Assembly (NCBI GenBank): GCA_002304505.1 | Contig: NCEH01000003.1 | Span: forward strand, 1-64,000 | Reading direction: 5' to 3' | DNA: 64,000 nucleotides | DNA from: Rhizobiales bacterium 32-66-11 | GTDB lineage: Bacteria; Pseudomonadota; Alphaproteobacteria; Rhizobiales; Xanthobacteraceae | Shown here: positions 1 to 10,781 of the stretch, piece after piece | How positions within the stretch are numbered: position 1 is the first letter of the stretch | Layout of the letters: the number at the start of each line of letters is the position of its first letter | Position numbers and translations under genes: made by a program | The notes under the pieces: model-generated | Databases searched by the model: none | What the model saw: the letters and a program-made list of their open reading frames with translations, nothing else | What the model was told of the DNA's origin: nothing

Positions 1-6
1 AAGCGA

Positions 7-1972
<1,966 letters not shown>

Positions 1973-2083
1973 TGGGAACCTCCGGTTCAATGTATGATCT
2001 TTTCACGGGCGCGGCATCACGGCCGCGGCCCAGCCTGATCTAGGAGGGGCTCCATCCCCTCGCAAGGGCAGACGCGCGGATTA

Positions 2084-2110
2084 TTAGCACTCTTCGGTGG
2101 CGAGTGCTAC
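2084..2110 (-). promoter_or_regulatory. CIRCE operator (HrcA-binding inverted repeat)
   Basis: The sequence TTAGCACTC, nine bases, then GAGTGCTAC matches the CIRCE consensus TTAGCACTC-N9-GAGTGCTAA with one mismatch in the last base. It lies upstream of groES on the side expected for its promoter. CIRCE is the established binding site of the heat-shock repressor HrcA. A GAGGGG/CCCCTC hairpin (2044-2061) lies between it and the gene in the probable leader. hrcA itself is not in the window. Confidence 0.93.
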
Positions 2111-2136
2111 GGGTCGTTCCGCCTGGCCCGCCCCGC

Positions 2137-3789
2137 TCAGCGCGGCGCCGCTTCAGAATGCGCGCACACCCGGTTGCGCCCGTCCTTCTTGGCCATGTAG
2201 AGCGCCGCGTCGGCACGCGCCAGCATGGCATCGAACGTCGCGTCGCCCGCGCGCACCGCGGCGATGCCGACGCTGATGGTGAGGCTGATCACATCGGCGC
2301 AGGGGGAGGAGACGCGCAGCTCCGAGATGCAGGCGCGGATTTGCTCGCAGCTGGTCGCGGCCGCCTCCGGGGAGCGTCCGGCGAACAGCAGGGCGAATTC
2401 TTCCCCGCCGGTGCGGGCGAACACCGCATTCGTGCCGATCGTGTCGGCCACGGCGCGGGCAACGCTCTGAAGCACCTCGTCGCCCGTGGCATGGCCGTGG
2501 CTGTCATTGATGCGCTTGAAATCATCCAGGTCCATGACCGCGACGCTCAACGCCGTCGCGTCGGCGCGGGCACGGGCGAAGGCTTCGCCCGCCAGTTCCA
2601 GAAACCGCCGGCGGTTCAGCGCCTGCGTCAGGTCGTCGGTGGTGGCGAGCTTGGAGAGGCGGCTTTCCAAGCGCCGGCTCAGCTCCATCTCTCGCAGCAG
2701 CTGGCGGTTCAGCCGGTAGAAGCGCTGCACCAGGAAAGCCGCGAGCGCCACCAGGGCCGCCGCCGCCCCGAGCGAGAGATAGAGCCAGCGCAGGCTCGGC
2801 TTCGGGGGCTCGAAGATGAAGCCGGCGAGGGGGAAATGCTGCGGCATCATGCCGGCGTCGGCGAACTGGTCGGCGATCCGGCGCCAGCGCGCCTCGCTCT
2901 GATAGCCGATGTCCACCACGTCGGCGACGATCAGCGGGCGCATGGCGTCGGCCTCGAATTCCAGGCGGCGGCGATCGAAGCCCGGCGCATAATCGCTCAG
3001 GATCAGCTCGATGATCTCCTGCTGGTGGTCGAGCGTATATTGCCAGCCGCGCAGGGAGGCATCGCGCACCGCCCGCGCAAGCTCCGGTCGATCCCTGGCG
3101 AGGCTCGACGTGGTGAACAGCGTGTCGCCATAGAAATCGATCCCCGCCTCGCGCGGATTGAAGGTCTGGTAGGGCACGCCGTTGCGCAGCAGGATGAACG
3201 GCTCGGTGGTGGTGTAGGCATTGATGGCGGCGATATCGCCCTGTGCCAGAACCAGCGGATCGCCGCCATACGGCAGGATCTGAAGCCCGCTCGGCCACAG
3301 GCCGAGCGCATGCAGATAGGCGAGCACCTCGGCGGAATGCTCCTCGATCATCACTTTCCTGCCGCGCAGGTCGGCCGGTCCGTTGATGCCGTCGCCGCGC
3401 CGCGCCAGCACCACGAACGGCGAGTGCTGGAAGATCGCGGCCAGCGCCACCAACGGGCGCCCTTCGGCGCGATCCACGATCAGCGAGGAATTGCCGACCC
3501 CGAACCTCGCCGCCCCGGACAGCACCGCCACAACCGGATCGATGGCGGGGCCGCCCTCGATCAAAGACACGTCCAGGCCCGCGTCCCGGTAGAAGCCCTT
3601 CGCAACCGCGGCGTAGAAGCCGGCGAACTGGAATTGATGGGACCATTTCAGCTGGATCCGCACCGGCTCCAGCCCGGACTGGCTCGCCGTCGACTGGGCA
3701 TGCGTCGGCGAACAGGCGGTCAGGCAGATGAATGCGACAAAGCCGGCCAGGAGTGAAGCGCTGAAGCACACCGCAAAGGGGCGCGGCAT
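2137..3789 (-). CDS. Membrane-anchored diguanylate cyclase with NMT1/THI5-like periplasmic sensor
   Basis: A 550-residue protein. Residues 1-26 form a signal peptide ending in a lipobox (LTAC, Cys26). Residues about 43-320 resemble periplasmic NMT1/THI5 substrate-binding proteins (LKWSHQFQFAGFYAA...). A membrane helix spans about 335-356, and a GGDEF domain follows with the catalytic signature GGEEF at 461-465. The usual inhibitory I-site RxxD just before GGEEF is absent (GTNA in its place). The inferred role is c-di-GMP synthesis controlled by a small periplasmic ligand, perhaps a pyrimidine- or nitrate-like compound. It is encoded alone, downstream of the CIRCE region and facing the same way as groES. 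Whether the Cys is lipidated is uncertain because a second membrane anchor exists. Confidence 0.88.
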   Translation of the reverse strand: MPRPFAVCFSASLLAGFVAFICLTACSPTHAQSTASQSGLEPVRIQLKWSHQFQFAGFYAAVAKGFYRDAGLDVSLIEGGPAIDPVVAVLSGAARFGVGNSSLIVDRAEGRPLVALAAIFQHSPFVVLARRGDGINGPADLRGRKVMIEEHSAEVLAYLHALGLWPSGLQILPYGGDPLVLAQGDIAAINAYTTTEPFILLRNGVPYQTFNPREAGIDFYGDTLFTTSSLARDRPELARAVRDASLRGWQYTLDHQQEIIELILSDYAPGFDRRRLEFEADAMRPLIVADVVDIGYQSEARWRRIADQFADAGMMPQHFPLAGFIFEPPKPSLRWLYLSLGAAAALVALAAFLVQRFYRLNRQLLREMELSRRLESRLSKLATTDDLTQALNRRRFLELAGEAFARARADATALSVAVMDLDDFKRINDSHGHATGDEVLQSVARAVADTIGTNAVFARTGGEEFALLFAGRSPEAAATSCEQIRACISELRVSSPCADVISLTISVGIAAVRAGDATFDAMLARADAALYMAKKDGRNRVCAHSEAAPR

Positions 3790-4010
3790 TATTTTTATCC
3801 CACGCGATCTTGAAACGTTAACGCTGCCCCCGCGCGGCGTCCATGGAAACCGCGAAACCTTCGATCCTCCTTGTCAGCAGTCTCCAGCCTTCGCTGCTAA
3901 CGCCTTGAATTTGAACCGGTATACCAAAATTTAGTCTGGCTCGCGCAAGGTAGAGAGCCGACAATCCTTTTGCCCATGATCGATTGGCGCACCGCACGGA
4001 GGTGTCAAAG

Positions 4011-4280
4011 ATGGTTTGCGAGGGTTTTGCGAAACAGATGGCCGGCTACGGCTTGGCCACCGCCCATATTCTCTATCGCATGCCGGATCACCCGGCGTTC
4101 TTGCAGAGCTTCATCTGGCAGCAATATGATTTGTGCCCGAAATTTCCCGAGCTGATGAAATTCCTGGAATTCTGGGACCGCGACCTGGACGGCAAGCTGC
4201 ATTCGGTGGAAGTGACCCACCAGCAATTGATCAAGCCCGCGGAGCTGCGCACGGTCAGCGGGATGTTCGTGTTGCACTAA
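4011..4280 (+). CDS. usg: Usg family protein
   Basis: An 89-residue member of the alphaproteobacterial Usg family, first noted upstream of a trp gene in Caulobacter and still without a known biochemical function. Family hallmarks are GYGLATAHILYRMPDHP near the N-terminus, WQQYDLCPKFPEL in the middle and a C-terminal LIKPAELR. The ATG at 4011 is preferred over an in-frame TTG at 3984 because GGAGGTG lies seven bases before it. It sits near groESL, as in many Rhizobiales. Confidence 0.85.
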   Translation: MVCEGFAKQMAGYGLATAHILYRMPDHPAFLQSFIWQQYDLCPKFPELMKFLEFWDRDLDGKLHSVEVTHQQLIKPAELRTVSGMFVLH

Positions 4281-4418
4281 GCGACAGCTTGCCCTGAGCG
4301 AGCGCGCGGCGGAACGATCCACGGGAGCATGGCCGACAGGCGGGCGGATTGCAGCTTATGCCCTGACAGCGCCGCTTTCCCGGTGCTAAGAGGAAGGCCT
4401 GAAGGACCAGAGGCCCCC

Positions 4419-5021
4419 GTGGATCATCGCACACCGCGCACGTCTGAGCTGCTCGCCGCCGTACTCTCCGCCCAGGAAGGAGAGCGTGTCGCCATCGGCG
4501 ATCTGATCAATGCGCTGCGCAACCGCGCCTTCGGCATCACCTTCCTGCTGTTCGGCATACCCAATTGCATTCCCATGCCGCCGGGCATTCCGGTCATCTG
4601 CGGCATCGTGCTCGGTCTCATCGGGCTGCAGATGGCCATGGGCCGGCAGGAATTGTGGCTGCCGGACCGCGTTGCCCGCCAGACCTTCTCGCGCAGCATG
4701 CTGGAGGCCATCGTTACCCGGTCGCGCCCGACCATCGAATGGTTCGAGCGCTGGTCGCGCCCGCGCCTGGCCCAATTCGCCGGCCCCACGGCCCGCCGGG
4801 TGGTGGGCGCCGTGGTGGTGCTGCTCGGCTTCATCCTGCTGCTGCCGATTCCCTTCCTCGGCAATCTGCCGCCGGGCTTTGCCGTGTGCATCTTCGGCCT
4901 TGGCTTGGTGGAGCGCGACGGGGCGGTGATCCTCGCCGGCTTCTTCGCCACCGTGCTCGGCATTCTCATCACCGCCGGCATGAGCTGGGCCATCTGGCAG
5001 GGCGCCGTCGCCATCTTCTGA
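4419..5021 (+). CDS. exoD: ExoD-family exopolysaccharide synthesis protein
   Basis: An integral membrane protein of 200 residues from the GTG chosen here; an in-frame ATG at 4329 would give 230 residues but adds an unlikely polar leader. The ExoD family is recognisable from the loop FGIPNCIPMPPGIPVICG, the central Trp/Arg-rich segment, and the mirrored second half LLPIPFLGNLPPGFAVCIFGLGL. About four hydrophobic segments are visible. ExoD was named for a Sinorhizobium mutant affecting exopolysaccharide and alkali tolerance; the molecular activity is unknown. There is no exo cluster nearby. Confidence 0.82.
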   Translation: MDHRTPRTSELLAAVLSAQEGERVAIGDLINALRNRAFGITFLLFGIPNCIPMPPGIPVICGIVLGLIGLQMAMGRQELWLPDRVARQTFSRSMLEAIVTRSRPTIEWFERWSRPRLAQFAGPTARRVVGAVVVLLGFILLLPIPFLGNLPPGFAVCIFGLGLVERDGAVILAGFFATVLGILITAGMSWAIWQGAVAIF

Positions 5022-5104
5022 GCGACCGTTTGATGGTTTCCCTTCCGGCCAATCCGAATTAGGAAGGCGCTCCCGCCGCACGGATCGCGGCGCATGTGGG
5101 TTTC

Positions 5105-6196
5105 ATGCGCGTAGACGCCTTTGATTTCGAACTGCCGCCCGAGCTGATCGCGCTCCGCCCCGCCGAGCCGCGCGCCGCCGCGCGCCTGCTGGTGGTGCGG
5201 CCGGGCGATGCGCCGGAGCTGGAAGACGCCCATATCGCCGACCTGCCGCGTTTCCTGCGGCCGGGCGATGCCCTGGTGATCAACGACACCAAGGTCATCC
5301 CCGCCCGCCTCGACGGCACCCGCACCCGCGAGGGTGGCTCGACCGTGCGCATTGAGGCGACCTTGGTGAAGCGCCTTTCGCCCGAAAGCTGGCGCGCCTT
5401 CGTGCGTCCCGCCAAGCGCCTCGCGCCGGGAGATCGGGTGCGGTTCGGCGGTGCGGGCGAGACTTGCGCCCTCGGCACGCTGGATGCCACCGTCCTTGCC
5501 AAGGGTGAGGACGGCGCCGTGGATTTCGCCTTCGATCTTTCCGGCGCGGCGCTCGATGCCGCCATCGACGCGGTCGGCCACATGCCCCTGCCGCCTTATA
5601 TCGCCGCCCGCCGGCCGGAAGATGCGCAGGACCGCACCGACTACCAGCCGATTTTCGCGCAGGTGGAAGGCTCGGTCGCCGCGCCCACGGCGAGCCTGCA
5701 TTTCACGCCCGCGCTGATGGACGAAATCCGCGCCGCCGGCGCCAGCTTCCATAAGGTGACGCTGCATGTGGGGCCGGGCACCTTCCTGCCGGTGAAGGCG
5801 GACGACACCTCCGGCCATCGCATGCACGCCGAATGGGGTGAGGTGAGCGAAGAGACCGCCGCCGCCCTGAATGCCGTGCGCGCAACGGGCGGGCGGATCA
5901 TCACGGTGGGCTCCACAGCGACCCGCCTGATCGAAAGCGCGGCCGCGCCCGACGGAACGCTCAGCGCCTATCGCGGCGAGACCGACATCTTCATCACGCC
6001 CGGTTATGCGTTCCGCGCCGTGGACGCGATGCTGACGAACTTCCACCTGCCGCGCTCGACTTTGGTGATGCTGGTGGCCGCCTTGATCGGCCATGATCTC
6101 CAGAAGCGCGCCTATGCCCATGCCATCGCGGCCGGCTATCGCTTCTATTCCTATGGCGATGCCTGCCTGCTTCTGCCCGAGCGCTCACCCTCATGA
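5105..6196 (+). CDS. queA: S-adenosylmethionine:tRNA ribosyltransferase-isomerase QueA
   Basis: This 363-residue enzyme transfers and isomerises the ribosyl moiety of S-adenosylmethionine onto preQ1-modified tRNA, forming epoxyqueuosine. The start [16 protein letters not shown] matches the family better than the GTG three codons upstream. Conserved blocks include [41 protein letters not shown] [11 protein letters not shown] and the C-terminal [16 protein letters not shown]. It overlaps tgt by four bases (ATGA), so the two queuosine enzymes are translationally coupled although they catalyse reverse-ordered steps. Confidence 0.97.
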   Translation: MRVDAFDFELPPELIALRPAEPRAAARLLVVRPGDAPELEDAHIADLPRFLRPGDALVINDTKVIPARLDGTRTREGGSTVRIEATLVKRLSPESWRAFVRPAKRLAPGDRVRFGGAGETCALGTLDATVLAKGEDGAVDFAFDLSGAALDAAIDAVGHMPLPPYIAARRPEDAQDRTDYQPIFAQVEGSVAAPTASLHFTPALMDEIRAAGASFHKVTLHVGPGTFLPVKADDTSGHRMHAEWGEVSEETAAALNAVRATGGRIITVGSTATRLIESAAAPDGTLSAYRGETDIFITPGYAFRAVDAMLTNFHLPRSTLVMLVAALIGHDLQKRAYAHAIAAGYRFYSYGDACLLLPERSPS

Positions 6197-7329
6197 CCGA
6201 CGCCTTTTCCTTCGCCCTCCATGCCAAAGACGGCGCCGCGCGCACGGGCGAAATCTCGACCCCGCGCGGAAACATCCGCACGCCCGCCTTCATGCCGGTG
6301 GGCACGGCGGCGACCGTGAAGGGCGTCTATCCCGAACAGGTGCGCGCCACCGGCGCCGATATCCTTTTGGGCAACACCTATCATCTGATGCTGCGCCCCG
6401 GCGCCGAGCGGATCGCCCGGCTCGGCGGGCTGCATCATTTCATGCGCTGGGAGCGGCCGATCCTCACCGATTCCGGTGGTTTCCAGGTCATGTCGCTCTC
6501 CGCCTTGCGCAAACTGAGCGAGGACGGTGTGACTTTCCGGTCGCACATAGACGGGGCGGTGCACGAGCTGACGCCGGAACGGGCGGTGGAGATCCAGGGC
6601 CTGCTCGGCTCCGACATCCAGATGCAGCTGGACGAATGCGTGCGCCTGCCGTGCGAGGATGCCGAAGCCGAGCGCGCCATGCGCCTGTCCCTGCGCTGGG
6701 CGGAGCGCTCCAAGCGCGCGTTCGAGGCGCAGCCCAAGGGGCGGGCGCTGTTCGGCATCGTCCAGGGCGGGGCTGTCGAGAGCCTGCGCATCGAATCCGC
6801 GCGCGCCTTGGCGGACATGGATTTCCCCGGCTATTCCATCGGCGGCCTCGCGGTGGGCGAGCCGCAGGACGTGATGCTGCGCATGATCGAGACGGTGGAG
6901 CCGCATTTGCCGTCCACCAAGCCGCGCTATCTCATGGGGGTGGGCACACCCGACGATCTGTTGGAGGCGGTGGCACGCGGCATCGACATGTTCGACTGCG
7001 TCATGCCCACCCGCTCGGGCCGCCACGCGCTCGCTTTCACCCGCTTCGGCAAGATCAATCTGAAGAATGCCCGCCACGCAGAAGACCCGCGTCCACTGGA
7101 CGAGGAGAGCGATTGCCCGGCGCTGAGGGATTATTCGCGCGCCTATCTCCACCATCTCATCCGCTGCGGCGAGATGCTGGGCCCCATGCTGCTGACCTGG
7201 GCGAACCTGCATTATTACCAGGACCTGATGGCCGGCATGCGCGCCGCCATCGCCGAAGGACGGTTCGAGGAGTTCCGGGCGCAGACCAAGGCCGGATGGG
7301 CGGCGGGCGATATTCCCGAGCGGGGCTGA
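6193..7329 (+). CDS. tgt: tRNA-guanine transglycosylase Tgt with a degenerate zinc site
   Basis: A 378-residue enzyme that exchanges G34 of GUN anticodons for preQ1. The catalytic core is intact: [12 protein letters not shown] near residue 93, HIDG, the substrate loop GIVQGG and the Asp nucleophile region [13 protein letters not shown]. The C-terminal zinc site is not canonical. Where the family has CxCxxC plus a His about 26 residues later, this protein shows S306, C308, L311 and A337, so only one ligand remains. The rest of the subdomain ([11 protein letters not shown]) is preserved. It is likely functional, but with a metal-free or altered structural site. Confidence 0.95.
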   Translation: MTDAFSFALHAKDGAARTGEISTPRGNIRTPAFMPVGTAATVKGVYPEQVRATGADILLGNTYHLMLRPGAERIARLGGLHHFMRWERPILTDSGGFQVMSLSALRKLSEDGVTFRSHIDGAVHELTPERAVEIQGLLGSDIQMQLDECVRLPCEDAEAERAMRLSLRWAERSKRAFEAQPKGRALFGIVQGGAVESLRIESARALADMDFPGYSIGGLAVGEPQDVMLRMIETVEPHLPSTKPRYLMGVGTPDDLLEAVARGIDMFDCVMPTRSGRHALAFTRFGKINLKNARHAEDPRPLDEESDCPALRDYSRAYLHHLIRCGEMLGPMLLTWANLHYYQDLMAGMRAAIAEGRFEEFRAQTKAGWAAGDIPERG

Positions 7330-7427
7330 GGGCGCCGGATTCATCCGCGCCGAACATTCGGCCGAAAAGGCGGTGCCATCGGCCGCAGAGGCGCGGTGAA
7401 GCGCCAGTAAACCGCTCTTCGTCCGCG

Positions 7428-8210
7428 CTAAGCCATTGTTTCACGTGAAACATTTTGCGAAAGATCGGCCTCGGAACGCCCTTCTTCCAGGGGCGTATCC
7501 ATCGCCTGTCGCACCCGCGCCAGGGCTGCGGGATCCAGCGCATCGGTCCGCGCCCCGCCGCAGAGCGCGCCGCGAAAGCCGAGATAATCCGGGCAAAGCG
7601 CCTTGAGCGCGGCGATATCACCGAGCCGCAGCGATCCCGCAAGCCCGGTGAGCAGGCCGAGTGCGCGGGCCTTTGCCACGAAATCCTGCAGGCGGGGCAG
7701 GGGCAGATGGTCCCTGAGCCGGCCTGTGCCCTTGTCCGCCGTATCCAGCATAACCCCATGGAATCCAGCGGCTTCCAGGGCCGGCAGAAGGGAAAAATCC
7801 GGCGCCCGGTCGGCGAACAGAACTGCGATCAGCCGATACTCCCGCGCCAGCGGGTCCAGCGCGCGGAGGCAGTTGGACAGGCTGACGCCGGGTTGCGGGA
7901 AGAAGCCGATCTTCACCAGCGGCACCCCGGTCGCCCCCACCCGGCGCACCGCCTGCGCCAGCACCTCCGGCACCGGCGGATGGTCGCCCACGGTGGCGCT
8001 CAATAGCGGACGGCCCTCCGGCAGGGCCTGCCAGCGCACCATCGCCGCCTGAAGATCAGCAACCGCCCAAGCCCCAAGGGCACCGCGCGCGGGGTCTTTC
8101 AGGTCCACGATATCGGCGCCGCCGGCAAGCGCGCAGTCCATCTCGGCACGGGTGGCGACACTCGCCAGAAGGCCGGGGGCAGAAGGAAGAGCAGCGGGAA
8201 GGGCGGTCAT
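7428..8210 (-). CDS. mfnB: (5-formylfuran-3-yl)methyl phosphate synthase (MfnB family, DUF556)
   Basis: A 260-residue TIM-barrel protein of the family that makes the furan precursor of methanofuran from glyceraldehyde 3-phosphate. The candidate catalytic lysines are Lys38 in DIVDLKDPARGALG and Lys159 in MLDTADKGTG, corresponding to the two lysines described in the methanogen enzyme. In methylotrophs the family is part of the archaeal-like C1 gene set used to make methanofuran analogues. It is the last gene of a five-gene minus-strand operon and overlaps the upstream DUF447 gene by four bases. Its final codons contain a perfect parS site. Confidence 0.88.
   Translation of the reverse strand: MTALPAALPSAPGLLASVATRAEMDCALAGGADIVDLKDPARGALGAWAVADLQAAMVRWQALPEGRPLLSATVGDHPPVPEVLAQAVRRVGATGVPLVKIGFFPQPGVSLSNCLRALDPLAREYRLIAVLFADRAPDFSLLPALEAAGFHGVMLDTADKGTGRLRDHLPLPRLQDFVAKARALGLLTGLAGSLRLGDIAALKALCPDYLGFRGALCGGARTDALDPAALARVRQAMDTPLEEGRSEADLSQNVSRETMA
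7437..7452. promoter_or_regulatory. parS centromere-like site
   Basis: A perfect 16-bp palindrome, TGTTTCACGTGAAACA, identical to the chromosomal parS consensus bound by ParB/Spo0J. It lies within the 3' end of mfnB, where it encodes part of the terminal NVSRETMA. parS sites usually cluster near the replication origin, so this window may be origin-proximal; parAB and other origin genes are not present here. Only this one exact copy was noticed by eye. Confidence 0.85.
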
Positions 8211-8788
8211 CGCGCCGCCTCGCGCCCCGGTGTCCCGGCGCGAAAATCGGCCACCGCCTCGCACAGCCAACGCCAGGCCTCGTGCTCCTGCGGCCCGCCG
8301 GTTTTCTCAATCGCGATGGACAGATAGGCCATTTCCCGGTCCAATTTTTCGGCCTCCAGCAAGGCAAGGCGCGAGACCAGGACCGCCCCTTCCACCACCG
8401 CCGCCACCGCCCGGTTGAGGCCGCAAAAGGTTCCGGCGGCGGCGCGATGCACCACCTGGCAGGTGAGGCGCGGGCGCTGGGGATCGTCAACCACCTCGGT
8501 CACCTCGAATTCCTCATAAGCGAGGGTCTGCGCCAGCCGTACGCCGGAAACCACATCCGCCGGGACAATCGGCCAATCGCGCTTTCGCCCGGTGACGCAG
8601 CCGGCGAAAATCCGCGCCTCATCCGTGAGATTGATCACCCCCGCGCGGCGCGCCAGCAGATTGTCCAGCGTGCGCGAGGGGCGAAACGGCAGCAGCAGAT
8701 AGCCGCCTTCGATCAAAGTCGCCCCCATGGGCGCCACATGCGGTTCGCCTTCCGCCGACAGGGTGGTGAGGATGGTTTCGCGGATCAT
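8207..8788 (-). CDS. DUF447 family protein of the C1-cofactor operon
   Basis: A 193-residue protein of the DUF447 family, shared by methanogens and H4MPT-using methylotrophs. The N-terminal half resembles a split-barrel flavin-reductase-like fold (IRETILTTLSAEGEPHVAPMGAT), followed by a mostly helical C-terminal half. The genomic association with methanopterin/methanofuran genes is well known, but no reaction is established. It overlaps both neighbours by four bases (start with the DHPS-like gene, stop with mfnB), indicating tight co-translation. Confidence 0.82.
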   Translation of the reverse strand: MIRETILTTLSAEGEPHVAPMGATLIEGGYLLLPFRPSRTLDNLLARRAGVINLTDEARIFAGCVTGRKRDWPIVPADVVSGVRLAQTLAYEEFEVTEVVDDPQRPRLTCQVVHRAAAGTFCGLNRAVAAVVEGAVLVSRLALLEAEKLDREMAYLSIAIEKTGGPQEHEAWRWLCEAVADFRAGTPGREAAR

Positions 8789-10209
8789 GCCTCGTCGTCC
8801 CGGACCGGCCGGCCCTTACCGCCAAGCGTTGTGCCGCGCTCCTTGAAGGCGAGCCGGTGCGCCTCTTCCGCGCTGGCGGCGGTCTCGCCGATGACGCCCC
8901 ATTTCAGCGCTTCGTCCTGGGCATAGCGCTTGCCCAGCATGAAGGCGATCTCCGCCCGCGCCGTCTCCACCCCGAGATAGAAGGCGTGGGCGCCGTCGTC
9001 CTCCACCTTCAGATGGGGGAACAGGCCATAGGGATCATCAGCCACATGATGGCCGTCGCGGTTGTAGGCGTGGATGCCCTGGTCGGTGACGGCGATGCGG
9101 AAATTGCGGTCGCGCACCTCGCCCGCGAGCCGTTCCACCTCCTCGCGCGAGGCGCTGAAAGGCTTGCGGTCGCGCAGCGCCATCAGCCCGCCGCCGAACC
9201 CTTGGGGCAAAGCGCCGGCTTCGCGGGCGGCGAAGAATTCCCGCCGTGCCCGGTCGAACTCGCGCACCGCCGTGCGGCAATGGGGGCTCACCTGTACCGC
9301 CAGAACGGCGCCGATATGCAGTTCGGAAATCACGCCCATGAGGATGGCATTGATGCCGGTGGTGTCGGCGTCCGTCAGCTCGGTCAGATTGCCGATGCCC
9401 ATGAGGATCGGCACCTCCGGCATGCGGCGGCGCAATTCGGCATAGCGCACCAGGGAGGCGGTGAAGCCGAAATGGATCGGGTCGAGGATGGGGTCGGCGA
9501 GGAAGTCCCGCCCCTTGGCGCGGCAGGCTTCGACGGCGCGGATGAGCGATTCGAGGTCGCCGGGCTTCGCCGGGACCAGCACCGGAACCGCCGGGCCCTC
9601 GTCGACGATGGCGAGCGTCTCTTCGTTGAGACTCAACAGATAATCGGCGCCGGCGCGGGTGGCGCGGGACAGCTCCTGCGGGTCGAAGGAATCCACGCTC
9701 ACCTTCATGCCGTCCCCGTGCAGGGCGGCGATGAAGGCTTCGAGATGGGGAAAGGCCTGGTCCGGCAGGCTGCCGAGGTCGATCACATCGGCCCCGTCGG
9801 CCGTCAGCGCCCGCGCCCGCGCCAAGACCTCGTCCACGGTGAGCTTCGTCGCATCCACGATCTCGGCGAAAATGGTGACGTCGTGCCGGGTCAGGTCCGC
9901 CGGCCCGCCGCCCTTGCCGAAGAAATCGGGAATGTCCGCCGCCTCGTCCGGCCCGCGCAGGAAGGGCACGCCGAAGCGGGAGGTGAGGCGGTCCAGATCG
10001 CCCCGGAACCGGCCGGGCATCACCACCCGATCCGCGCCCTCTGGAAGGACAAAGCGGCGCTCGACGATGTCCGCCGTCATGAGCGCCGCGACCTTCACCC
10101 CGATATTGACCACCACCGGCTCCAGGAACGCGTCGGCAATCTCCTCCGCCGCCTTGGCGACGCGCGGTTGCGCCAGCGAGCCGGTGAGGAGGACCACGCG
10201 CTCGGCCAT
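8785..10209 (-). CDS. DHPS-like pterin-binding protein of C1-cofactor synthesis
   Basis: A 474-residue protein with an N-terminal DUF6513-type domain (about residues 1-120) and a dihydropteroate-synthase-like TIM barrel (TADGADVIDLGSLPD, KVSVDSFDPQEL, LADPILDPIHFG). Homologues occur in methanogens and methylotrophs next to methanopterin genes, where a role in pterin coupling is suspected because H4MPT carries an arylamine in place of pABA-glutamate. The reaction is inferred. The gene starts two bases after the flavoprotein gene ends and overlaps the DUF447 gene by four bases. Confidence 0.85.
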   Translation of the reverse strand: MAERVVLLTGSLAQPRVAKAAEEIADAFLEPVVVNIGVKVAALMTADIVERRFVLPEGADRVVMPGRFRGDLDRLTSRFGVPFLRGPDEAADIPDFFGKGGGPADLTRHDVTIFAEIVDATKLTVDEVLARARALTADGADVIDLGSLPDQAFPHLEAFIAALHGDGMKVSVDSFDPQELSRATRAGADYLLSLNEETLAIVDEGPAVPVLVPAKPGDLESLIRAVEACRAKGRDFLADPILDPIHFGFTASLVRYAELRRRMPEVPILMGIGNLTELTDADTTGINAILMGVISELHIGAVLAVQVSPHCRTAVREFDRARREFFAAREAGALPQGFGGGLMALRDRKPFSASREEVERLAGEVRDRNFRIAVTDQGIHAYNRDGHHVADDPYGLFPHLKVEDDGAHAFYLGVETARAEIAFMLGKRYAQDEALKWGVIGETAASAEEAHRLAFKERGTTLGGKGRPVRDDEA

Positions 10210-10211
10210 TC

Positions 10212-10781
10212 CTAGCGGGCCGGCTCGGAGACGCGCGCGTCGAGCTCGGCCTTGCGGGCGGCGATGGCGGCCTTCAGCTCGGCCAGGGATTCGGCCACCG
10301 TGGTCGCCTCGAAGTCCTTCAGCTTGCGCGTGTTTTCAAGATCGATCTTGCGCGGAAAGACCGGCACCGGCCCGCTCGGCGCCATGGTGATCAGCTCCGG
10401 AGCGGTATCGCAGGCGAACACGATGCCCGGCACCCGGCACTTGCCGGCCTGGGCGAAGCAATTGGTCACCAGCGTGTCGGAAATGCCATAGACGCATTTC
10501 GCCACCGTATTGGACGAGGCCGGCGCCACCACCAGCGTGTGGTACTTGCCCTCGTAGAACATGCCCACGGGTGCGGAACTGGCGGTGGTGTCGCGGAACA
10601 CATGGGTGTTGGCGGGCAGGGGGCTCTTGTCCTGCTTGTACATGCGCAGCACCTCTTCCGCCGCCGCCGAGACGAACAGGTCCACATCGCCGAGCGTGTG
10701 GATCAGCTCCAGGCTCTCGGTGAAGAAATGCCCGGAGCCGGAAAGCGCCCAGGCCCAGCGGGGATAAGCACCCTTGCTCAT
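10212..10781 (-). CDS. Archaeal-type flavoprotein (DmrB/AfpA-like)
   Basis: A 189-residue flavoprotein of the PPC-decarboxylase-like fold (WALSGSGHFFTES, VAPASSNTVAKCVYGISDTLVTN, PGIVFACDT). Close relatives include archaeal dihydromethanopterin reductase DmrB and archaeoflavoprotein AfpA. In this context reduction of dihydromethanopterin to the active tetrahydro form is the most reasonable role. The ATG at 10781 is used because an upstream extension would run into the kinase gene and lacks family similarity; this start overlaps the upstream gene by four bases. Confidence 0.8.
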   Translation of the reverse strand: MSKGAYPRWAWALSGSGHFFTESLELIHTLGDVDLFVSAAAEEVLRMYKQDKSPLPANTHVFRDTTASSAPVGMFYEGKYHTLVVAPASSNTVAKCVYGISDTLVTNCFAQAGKCRVPGIVFACDTAPELITMAPSGPVPVFPRKIDLENTRKLKDFEATTVAESLAELKAAIAARKAELDARVSEPAR

